DNA of 22,030 bases from Candidatus Lindowiibacteriota bacterium. GTDB lineage: Bacteria > Lindowbacteria > 2-12-FULL-62-27. Under the pieces are notes generated by a model, which saw only the letters and a list, made by a program, of their open reading frames with translations, did not search any database and was not told where the DNA came from. Positions 6,630-12,477 of the stretch are shown piece after piece (positions within the stretch are counted from its first letter, which is position 1; every line of letters starts with the position of its first letter). Location of the stretch: assembly GCA_023249255.1 (NCBI GenBank), contig JAHFCY010000023.1, positions 1 through 22,030 of the forward strand, written 5' to 3'. Both the position numbers and the translations under genes were made by a program.

Positions 6630-6936
6630 CTCCTCGGGAGGGACTCGAACCCCCGACCCGGCGGTTACGTTCTGACTCCGCTTTCACGGAGAGTCGGACT
6701 TTCTCTTTACCCTTCTACTTGTGGCAGATAGGGTAGCGGGTGTAAAGTCTCTGCACTTGCCCTCCCGCCTGCGGCGGGATGCTAGCTCAGGATTGCCTTG
6801 GCCGGATCCGACTTTAGGTTTCCCTGACTTAGCCCGCTTGTCATCCCGGTATTTCGACCGGGAGCTGCTAATTCGGCATGAATTTCTCTCATGCCTTCGG
6901 CACAGCCGCCTGCTCTACCGACTGAGCTACCGAGGA
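6630..6936 (-). tRNA. tRNA-Asn(GUU), interrupted by a group I intron
   Basis: The exons are 6936-6902 and 6667-6630. Joined, they form a complete 73-nt tRNA. The acceptor TCCTCGG pairs perfectly with CCGAGGA and the discriminator is G. The D-arm is GCTC/GAGC, the anticodon stem GGCGG/CCGCC with loop CTGTTAA, and the T-arm carries TTCGAGT. The anticodon is GTT, with the intron between positions 35 and 36, inside the anticodon. CCA is not encoded. The gene lies 56 nt downstream of phhB on the same strand and could be co-transcribed with recR-phhB. A weak promoter-like TTGCGG-N17-TTTACA also lies just upstream. The splice point follows from the mature tRNA plus the rule that group I introns follow a U and end in G. 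Confidence 0.92.
6668..6901 (-). ncRNA. Group I self-splicing intron (234 nt, IC3-like) in tRNA-Asn
   Basis: Read on the minus strand, the insert has group I core elements similar to those of cyanobacterial tRNA-Leu introns. A Q-like GGCAATCCTGAGC is present. The R-like GTGCAGAGACTTT and S-like AAAGAGAAAGTCC form P7 (GACTTT/AAAGTC). P8 is TACCCT/AGGGTA. P2 is GGCATGA/TCATGCC, P5 is CCCGGT/ACCGGG, P4 is AGCTC/GAGCT, and the P9 hairpin pairs GACTC-CCG with CGGAGTC. The 5' exon ends in U and the intron ends in G. There is no room for a homing endonuclease. An extra hairpin (6763-6779) looks like a peripheral extension. The P1 guide pairing is ambiguous; UGU with GCA is one option, but it competes with P2. 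Confidence 0.88.
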
Positions 6937-6992
6937 ATACTGTAAAAGAACAAATAAGACGTACCGCAATGTCTTTTAGCCTTCATATTCTG

Positions 6993-7280
6993 TCAAGACG
7001 CGACGGCGTCGATTTTGTCCGCAAGATCAAAATCCTTCGCGGTCAACGCGCCGGCGCTGTGCGTGGAAATCGAAATCTCGACGCGTTTGTACGCGAAGAT
7101 TCGCGCGTCCGGATGATGGTCCAACTCTTGTGCAATCGGCACGATTCGCCGGATGAATTCGACCGCCTCCACGAATCCTTTCAGAACAAATGTTTTTTTG
7201 ATTGCGATGCCGTCCCGCGTCCATCCGGTCAGTGACCTCAGTCGCGTCTCGATTTCCGCGTCCGACAGTTTGCCGTTCAT
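6993..7280 (-). CDS. phhB: Pterin-4a-carbinolamine dehydratase
   Basis: This 95-residue protein has the usual length and fold signature of the PCD/DCoH family. That enzyme dehydrates 4a-hydroxytetrahydrobiopterin and so recycles the pterin cofactor after aromatic hydroxylation. The motif ELDHHPD holds the catalytic histidine pair, and the C-terminal part (YKRVEISISTHSAGALTAKDFDLADKI) matches the family closely. Its ATG overlaps the recR stop by 4 nt (ATGA), so the two are translationally coupled. No phenylalanine hydroxylase is in the window, so in this organism the enzyme may have another pterin role, possibly with molybdopterin. The family assignment is secure. Confidence 0.92.
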   Translation of the reverse strand: MNGKLSDAEIETRLRSLTGWTRDGIAIKKTFVLKGFVEAVEFIRRIVPIAQELDHHPDARIFAYKRVEISISTHSAGALTAKDFDLADKIDAVAS

Positions 7281-7888
7281 CCCTGCTCCTGTCCGGCTCT
7301 CATGTCCTGGCGGTTCAGGATCGCGCGGGTCACGGTCATCGCGTCCATGTACTCAAGCGATCCGCCGACAGGGATGCCGGCGCTGATGCGCGTGATTTTC
7401 ACCCCGCAGTCGCGGAGCTTGTCCATGAGATAGTGCGCCGTGACTTCTCCCTCGGCTGTCGGGACCGTGCCGAGGATGACTTCGCGGACCTGCCCGGCCT
7501 TGAGGCGCTCCCGCAGTTCTCCGATCCGAAGTTTGTCCGGTCCGATCCGCTGCATGGGCGACAGAAGTCCGCCGAGGACGTGATAGCGGCCTTTGAACAT
7601 GCCGGTTTCCTCGACGGCCAGTAAATCCCGGATGTCGGCGACGACGAGAATGACGCCGGTGTCGCGGTTCGGATTTTTGCAGATCGCGCAGTCGTCTCCG
7701 TCCGCGATCGAAAAACAGGTCCGGCAGGTCTGCAGGCGGCGTTTGCCGTCCGTGAGAGCCGCCGCAAACACGTTGACGTCCTCCGGCGTCATCGAAAACA
7801 GGACGTGATGAGCCAGCCGCAGGGCGGTCTTGGGTCCGACCCCCGGCAGTTTGTTGAACTGTTCAGCGAGATGCGTCAGGAGTTTCAT
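7277..7888 (-). CDS. recR: Recombination mediator protein RecR
   Basis: RecR acts with RecF/RecO to load RecA at gaps. The 203-residue product has the helix-hairpin-helix LPGVGPKTALRLAHH (14-28), a four-cysteine zinc site (C55, C58, C67, C70), the Toprim domain (about 79-150, EETGMFKGRYHVLGGLLSP) and the C-terminal ATP-like-fold motif GIPVGGSLEYMD. The ATG at 7888 matches the normal RecR N-terminus; a longer TTG start at 7948 is less likely. One oddity: the first Toprim acidic residue, usually Glu in a VVE motif, is Ala here (ILVVADIRDLLAVEE). RecR is usually linked to dnaX and ybaB, but here it precedes phhB and tRNA-Asn. A 24-codon ORF ends 4 nt before it. Confidence 0.95.
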   Translation of the reverse strand: MKLLTHLAEQFNKLPGVGPKTALRLAHHVLFSMTPEDVNVFAAALTDGKRRLQTCRTCFSIADGDDCAICKNPNRDTGVILVVADIRDLLAVEETGMFKGRYHVLGGLLSPMQRIGPDKLRIGELRERLKAGQVREVILGTVPTAEGEVTAHYLMDKLRDCGVKITRISAGIPVGGSLEYMDAMTVTRAILNRQDMRAGQEQG

Positions 7889-7892
7889 GCGT

Positions 7893-7967
7893 TCAGTGTA
7901 CCTCGCCCGCAAATGAAATTTCAGCTCTCCTGCGGATCTCTGCGTCAACGATCAGCCCATTAATCAT
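7893..7967 (-). CDS. Possible 24-residue leader peptide upstream of recR
   Basis: An ATG at 7967 lies 6 nt after a TAATCT -10 box. It opens a short frame (MINGLIVDAEIRRRAEISFAGEVH) whose stop lies 4 nt before the recR ATG. This arrangement would couple translation of recR to a leaderless start. The peptide has no recognisable family. It may equally be a remnant of the truncated genes next door. Low confidence. Confidence 0.3.
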   Translation of the reverse strand: MINGLIVDAEIRRRAEISFAGEVH

Positions 7968-7972
7968 TGCTA

Positions 7973-8018
7973 AAGATTAGATGGAGGAGCGGGAAGTTGC
8001 AAGTTTGGAAAGTGCGGA
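7973..8018 (-). repeat. 46-nt dispersed repeat, copy 1
   Basis: This is similar to 12277-12322. A 21-nt block around AAGTTGCAAGTTTGG is identical, and the rest differs at about six positions. Both copies lie immediately 5' of a minus-strand start codon. Here the oxidoreductase fragment reads straight into the repeat and stops there. Confidence 0.85.
7974..8002 (-). promoter_or_regulatory. Putative recR promoter inside a 46-nt dispersed repeat
   Basis: TTGCAA (8002-7997), N17 and TAATCT (7979-7974) lie on the minus strand, 6 nt before the ATG at 7967. The same box pair with the same spacing occurs in the repeat copy before the gene starting at 12270. Confidence 0.45.
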
Positions 8019-8160
8019 CAGCCGCGCGATCGACTGCGCCTGCTTGAGCGACATCGACAGCGGCTTTTCGACAAAGACATGCTTGCCGTGCGCCAGCGCC
8101 ACCCCGGCCAGCCGGCCGTGAAAGGAACTTGGCGTTGCGATCACGACTGCGTCGCACGCG
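7977..8160 (-). pseudogene. Fragment of a Gfo/Idh/MocA-family oxidoreductase
   Basis: About 50 residues match the end of the NAD-binding domain of this family: CDAVVIATPSSFHG, then VALAHGKHVFVEKPLSMSLKQAQ with the hallmark EKP. Both the N-terminal Rossmann GxGxxG part and the whole C-terminal domain are missing. The similarity stops at about 8160, where a fragment of a different gene starts on the other strand, and at the 46-nt repeat on its 3' side. This is a remnant, not a functional gene. A longer frame extends to 8438, but that part is antisense to the TPR fragment. Confidence 0.75.
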
Positions 8161-8162
8161 CC

Positions 8163-8753
8163 GTGGAATCGGGGATCAAAGCAATCGAAAGCAATCCGTA
8201 CGTCCATTCGGCGTACTACAATATCGCCTTCCACCTTCTCGACGGAAATGAAACGGATCAAGCCTTGGATGTTTACAACCGTCTGATCGCCATCGCGCCC
8301 AACTACGCTCAGGTCCATCAGAATACGGGCTTGATCTATTACAAAATGTTCGGCAGTACGAATGATCGCAAGTATCTTTATCAATCGATCCTTGAATTCG
8401 AATGTGCCACGATTCTGGAAAACAGTTTTGAGAATCACACGAAACTCATTCAGCTCTATTCACACCTCCTCAACGACCTCCCGCGCGGGCAGTACCACAA
8501 CCAGTATCAGTTGTGGGAGGCGGACGAGGACGCCTATTATTTACTCAGTCGCCTCTGGCGATCCAGTTATGCTCAACCAACCACACCGGAGCCGGAACGT
8601 CGTTCGCGTTTCGAAGAATGGGCGAAGGGGATGTATGACTACAGCAGCGAATACTGGCGATATCGTCTGCAGACAGCCAGGACGATGAACCGCCCCAATG
8701 ACGAAATTCAATATATCCGCCATATGGGATCACGACGTGGTCTGTGGGATTAG
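8163..8753 (+). pseudogene. TPR-containing protein, probably a 5'-truncated remnant
   Basis: About 196 residues from GTG 8163 contain TPR-like helices (YYNIAFHLLDGNETDQALDVYNRLIAIAPNYAQVHQNTGLIYYKMF) followed by a Tyr/Arg-rich C-terminus without a known domain. The family-like sequence begins right at the junction with the oxidoreductase fragment, with no ribosome site, so the 5' part has probably been lost. Such repeats are common in surface-polysaccharide and O-antigen proteins, but the original protein cannot be named. It is possible, though less likely, that the shortened gene is still expressed. Confidence 0.6.
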
Positions 8754-8792
8754 CCGATTAGAACCCAGGGAGGCTTTGTCTGCTCCCCTGAT

Positions 8793-8821
8793 TTGACTTG
8801 CGGACGAAGGTAATGTAATGT
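8793..8821 (+). promoter_or_regulatory. Putative promoter and operator of the BrnT/BrnA-like pair
   Basis: TTGACT (8793-8798), N17 and TAATGT (8816-8821) lie upstream of the toxin gene. An inverted repeat GTAAT-N7-ATTAC (8810-8826) covers the -10 box. It is a plausible site for autoregulation by the DNA-binding antitoxin, as is usual for this kind of pair. Confidence 0.5.
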
Positions 8822-8841
8822 ATTACCCGGGAGGTGGGGGC

Positions 8842-9117
8842 GTGCGGATTGCGGATTTTGAATGGGACGATGGCAACGTCCTGCACCTCCAGCTTGGACA
8901 CGGCATTGATCCGGACGAAGCCGAGGAGGTATTTGCAGTCGCGCCGGTCTACAGGAAAACAAAATCGGGACATTATAAAGTTTTCGGAAGAACCTTGCGG
9001 GGTCGATTGCTCGTCATCGTGTTCGAAATGAAGCCCAAACGAAATGCCCGGCCCATCACGGGTTGGGACATGGATTTGGCCGAATCTCGCTATTACAGAA
9101 AGGGAAGGGGAAAATAA
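8842..9117 (+). CDS. BrnT-like toxin (RelE-fold RNase family)
   Basis: This 91-residue protein resembles BrnT/DUF497 toxins: FEWDDGN near the N-terminus, IDPDEAEEVF, TLRGRLLVIVFEM and the C-terminal ITGWDMDLAESRYYRK. Members are ribonucleases held inactive by a partner encoded downstream. The usual N-terminal segment with a conserved K/R-H-G is present in altered form (LQLGHGI), so activity is not certain. I chose GTG 8842 because GGGAGGTG sits 7 nt upstream; ATG 8818 would place that ribosome site inside the coding region. The antitoxin gene follows after 3 nt. Confidence 0.75.
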   Translation: MRIADFEWDDGNVLHLQLGHGIDPDEAEEVFAVAPVYRKTKSGHYKVFGRTLRGRLLVIVFEMKPKRNARPITGWDMDLAESRYYRKGRGK

Positions 9118-9120
9118 CCC

Positions 9121-9420
9121 ATGGCAGCCAGCGAGCGCAAACGCCGGACGAACTGGGCCGCATATCATGATCGGCGGCGACACAGTCTGACTGACCTGTC
9201 GGACGAACCCGTCGGATTTTCTCTGACGGAAGAATTGAAGCACGCCGTTCTTTCAGGCAAGCGGCGGCGAAGACTGAAAAACATTTCGATCAAACTCGAT
9301 CCCGTCCATATCTTGGCCATTCAGAAGATCGCGACCATGAAGTCCATCCCGTATCAGACCTGCATCCGGCACTGGATCAGCGAATCCTTGAAACGCGAGT
9401 CCTCCGCACTGGCTTGTTGA
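9121..9420 (+). CDS. BrnA/CopG-like antitoxin
   Basis: This is a 99-residue basic protein. Its C-terminal segment, LKNISIKLDPVHILAIQKIATMKSIPYQTCIRHWISESL, is a typical ribbon-helix-helix motif of CopG-family antitoxins of the BrnA type, which bind DNA and neutralise the toxin. The N-terminal half (RKRRTNWAAYHDRRRHSLTDLSDEP) would form the toxin-binding part. GGGAAGGGG precedes the ATG. Toxin-first order and a 3-nt gap fit BrnT/BrnA operons. It ends 15 nt before the convergent gene at 9436, with no terminator visible between them. Confidence 0.78.
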   Translation: MAASERKRRTNWAAYHDRRRHSLTDLSDEPVGFSLTEELKHAVLSGKRRRRLKNISIKLDPVHILAIQKIATMKSIPYQTCIRHWISESLKRESSALAC

Positions 9421-9435
9421 CATCCGACCGAAGGA

Positions 9436-12270
9436 TTACTTCCAGCGGGGATCGGGCCGGGTGAGCGGGCTGCTCTTTCGGATGTACTGTTCCACCGCCG
9501 ACCGAATGCGAATGTTCGTGTATTTTTTCGATTTGGCGTGGGAGAGGGCGGCATAATTGGCCCGCTCCAAAAGATAGTCGTTGACCGCAAGCCTGTACTG
9601 TCGCTGCGCCGCAACGGGTTCTCCGCGTTCGCCGCTCAACGTCACCGTTGGTGAATCTTCGGAAGTCACGGGCGGCGTGATTTTGATCTGCATGCCCGAC
9701 ACATAGAGAAATCGCTTTGGCTGGGCCGCTTCCTGAAAAAACGCCGCAAGATCCGCGCCGGTCATCTCAAGGACCACAAGTTCGTTATCGTAGGGCAATG
9801 CCTCCTCGATGATGCCGGAGGTAATGGCTCCCTTCGGAAAATTTCCGCAGAGGCCGGTCGGATTATAAACGCCGATGTCCGCCTCGGCGGCGGCGCGGGC
9901 GGCGTCCGCGACCACGTTTCCGAGTCCGCCCTCCTCCCACGGATAAACCCAGAGCAGGTTGTCCTTTGTTGCGCCAAAATCTTCGGTGCCATCCGGTTCG
10001 TCTTTCCGGAGAGCGTCGTAGTCGACGAACAAGGACGATGGACCGCCGTCATTCAACTGCGCCCGAAGCGCTCCTTCCGTGTCGAACGCGAGAAAGGTGT
10101 ATGACCTTTCGCCGGGAGTCGGAACATACGTCCAAGGGCCGCCCCACGGGGATTCCGGTAAGCGGGTCAGTTTCATTTTTTGCAATAATTCCGGGAGGGT
10201 CGGAGGACGCCGGGAATCAATCAGGTCCCGGGCCTTTCTCAACCAAAGTGTGGCCGCGCGGCCCTGGGGGGTCGCCTCGTCGCCCATTCCGGATTCGTCC
10301 CACGCCTCGACCTGTCTTTCCGCAAAGTCTCCGGCGTGATCATTGACGACATGGGCGATCCGCGCTACATCGGGACGGGACGACCCCGCCGGAAGTTCGG
10401 CATACCAGGTGTTTCGGCTACCTGCGGGTTTTTCAAATTTGAATTCGCCTGACGATTCCCAGCGGACGATGACGCAATACACCTCGCCTTGGATGATTCC
10501 GGGGCCGGTGATCACCAAGGTTCCGGGTTGAAACTCAATCGTGTCGTTGGCGGAAATATCGAAAATTCTCTGGAGCCGGGAAATAAATTTGACCCGGCCA
10601 AGCGGCGGCGCGGGCGCGGAGTCGGAAATCTCAAGCGCGGCCGAAACACGCGGCGCCACCGTCCATGCATCGCCCTGCCTGCAGGCAAACCGCAATTCGA
10701 TGCGGCCGGCCGGCCAGCTTTCCAAAACCCGCCAGAATCCATTATGCAAGGGATCGTCGGGCGCCCGCTCGGGATTCCAGATATGGCAAATGCCGTCGTT
10801 AAACATCACAAGGAATTTATAATCGTCTGCCGGATCAATCTGCGTGACCTCGATGCGCTCACCCGGCGAGGCTTTCCGGGATCGAAGATGAAACCCTGCC
10901 CGTCCGTCGCGCAGAAAATATCCGTCGACGACGCAGAGGTCGATAGCCGCCGATTCAACGCCCCGCTGGACGACTTTCAATCCGGCCCGCCCTTCCTCCG
11001 CTTCCTTTGGAATACGGCAAACCATCCGGAATTCATACGGGCGACCCCACGCCTCATGCGGCGCAATCCACTCGAGACGCCGGATGGTTCCACGCTGATT
11101 GAACTGAACTTCCACGTCTTGCGGAGAAATGGAGTTTTCCGTCGGAATGAGTTGTCGGACTCGAATTTCCGTCCACATTCCCGGAGAAACCATCGTCCGC
11201 GCATATTTGATCACGGGCGGCGCCGGTCGCGGAACGATCTGGATGGGAATGACGTCGTCTTCAACCCGTATCGCGGCCGCGCCATTTCGCAAATCGGGCG
11301 GCAGAAACACCGTATAGGTCCATGCCAATTCGGTCTCCGTGTGCAGGCTGTATTCGACACGAAGCGTCACATAGTCGTATTTTTTTCCTGCCTGCTCGAT
11401 CCAGACTGTCGGCGTCCAGCGCCGGTGCGCGAAATGCCTCGGACTGGCCAATTCGATCGTCTGCCCGGGCATCCCCTCCGTCCGGTCCGCGGTCCATTTG
11501 TCGTGCGTCGGAGCATGCATTCGAAAGTCATTGAAATGGATGAGCGCGGTATCCAGTTCACTCACGCGGCGGCGGATGTCGTCCATGTCGGGATTCGTCC
11601 TGCTCTCGTTGGAATTTGTCGCGGCCCGCGGTCTTCGTATCGCCGCCATCCGATCGCAGTTGTTGAAATTTGCTTCGAAGGGAACCCCGCACCATCGGCG
11701 GTTGAAATCGGGATAGACTTGATAGACCGCGTCCGGATTTCTGTTGAATTCCCCGATCAACCCCGCAGCGTCGGTGTCAACCGGCCAGCCCATGTATTCG
11801 TCGAGTTGCAATTGCAGTTCGAGCCGACGCGCCGGGTTCAGCGATGTTGCCCCGCGCGTCAGGGCCTGTTCGGCCAATTCAAATTCCCCGAGGTACGTCA
11901 GGAGGTACGTCAGGTCGATCCAGCCGGCGGGAGCAGGCGGCGATCCCGCGAATGACGACAGATCAGCGGTCGAGTCGCCCGGCGGGATCATCGCCGCAGT
12001 CCGGTACGCCCACACGCGGGCGGACAGCCGCGTGATCACTGACGCATTGACCGATTCATCCTTCTCGATTGATTCGAGCAGAACGTCATGCAGGACTGCC
12101 ATGTCTTGCGCGTGGGTCCGCGACGCTTTTCTCATGTGGTTTAGCACTCCTTGTACATCTCTCCCCATCGCTTTTGCGGAACGCGCAATGTCTCCGACGG
12201 CCGGATCGCGGAGGGACGAGAAAAGAAAGGCCACGGCGGCAATTCCCAGAAGAGGAATACGGGATTTCAT
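9436..12270 (-). CDS. Large secreted protein with a C-terminal 5'-nucleotidase domain but no catalytic domain
   Basis: The product has 944 residues from ATG 12270 and starts with a signal peptide (MKSRIPLLGIAAVAFLFSSL). Residues about 780-925 match the 5'-nucleotidase C-terminal (substrate-binding) domain: GLGNVVADAARAAAEADIGVYNP, ITSGIIEEALPYDNELVVLEMTGADL, RFLYVSGMQIKI and YRLAVNDYLL. The metallophosphatase domain that normally precedes it is absent. Instead there are about 750 residues I do not recognise: a helical region, then probable beta-sandwich segments with many Trp, Pro and Arg. It may bind nucleotides or glycan-like ligands outside the cell without hydrolysing them; this is inference. 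A longer in-frame start at 12306 lies inside the repeat and promoter and is rejected. A 12-bp exact tandem duplication lies at 11891-11914. Confidence 0.8.
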   Translation of the reverse strand: MKSRIPLLGIAAVAFLFSSLRDPAVGDIARSAKAMGRDVQGVLNHMRKASRTHAQDMAVLHDVLLESIEKDESVNASVITRLSARVWAYRTAAMIPPGDSTADLSSFAGSPPAPAGWIDLTYLLTYLGEFELAEQALTRGATSLNPARRLELQLQLDEYMGWPVDTDAAGLIGEFNRNPDAVYQVYPDFNRRWCGVPFEANFNNCDRMAAIRRPRAATNSNESRTNPDMDDIRRRVSELDTALIHFNDFRMHAPTHDKWTADRTEGMPGQTIELASPRHFAHRRWTPTVWIEQAGKKYDYVTLRVEYSLHTETELAWTYTVFLPPDLRNGAAAIRVEDDVIPIQIVPRPAPPVIKYARTMVSPGMWTEIRVRQLIPTENSISPQDVEVQFNQRGTIRRLEWIAPHEAWGRPYEFRMVCRIPKEAEEGRAGLKVVQRGVESAAIDLCVVDGYFLRDGRAGFHLRSRKASPGERIEVTQIDPADDYKFLVMFNDGICHIWNPERAPDDPLHNGFWRVLESWPAGRIELRFACRQGDAWTVAPRVSAALEISDSAPAPPLGRVKFISRLQRIFDISANDTIEFQPGTLVITGPGIIQGEVYCVIVRWESSGEFKFEKPAGSRNTWYAELPAGSSRPDVARIAHVVNDHAGDFAERQVEAWDESGMGDEATPQGRAATLWLRKARDLIDSRRPPTLPELLQKMKLTRLPESPWGGPWTYVPTPGERSYTFLAFDTEGALRAQLNDGGPSSLFVDYDALRKDEPDGTEDFGATKDNLLWVYPWEEGGLGNVVADAARAAAEADIGVYNPTGLCGNFPKGAITSGIIEEALPYDNELVVLEMTGADLAAFFQEAAQPKRFLYVSGMQIKITPPVTSEDSPTVTLSGERGEPVAAQRQYRLAVNDYLLERANYAALSHAKSKKYTNIRIRSAVEQYIRKSSPLTRPDPRWK

Positions 12271-12276
12271 TTGCCG

Positions 12277-12322
12277 AAGATTAGATGGAGAGGCTGGAAG
12301 TTGCAAGTTTGGAAAGCACGGA
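12277..12322 (-). repeat. 46-nt dispersed repeat, copy 2
   Basis: This is the counterpart of 7973-8018, in the same orientation relative to the gene it precedes. It contains the promoter described for the gene at 12270. Confidence 0.85.
12278..12306 (-). promoter_or_regulatory. Putative promoter of the 5'-nucleotidase-domain gene
   Basis: TTGCAA (12306-12301), N17 and TAATCT (12283-12278) lie on the minus strand; the -10 box ends 7 nt before the ATG at 12270. No ribosome site is present. This predicts a leaderless mRNA. Confidence 0.45.
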
Positions 12323-12477
12323 ACGATGACTTCTCGCCCTCAGTCTCCCCCCGACTTCTGCCGATAAGTTGGTCAGGACTCTTGTCCGCTCGGACGTCCG
12401 GCCAATACGGGCCTGCGCGTTTGGTGTCCGCGACACCCGCGCCCAAGGCCTAAACTATATGGAGAGGTGGAATTGCT

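Noticed and set aside
6668-6901. Homing endonuclease or protein gene inside the intron
   Set aside because: Frames are too short, and the space is filled by intron core structure.
10489-11955. A 488-codon plus-strand frame opposite the 5'-nucleotidase-domain gene
   Set aside because: The minus strand has a signal peptide and recognisable domain; the plus frame has none.
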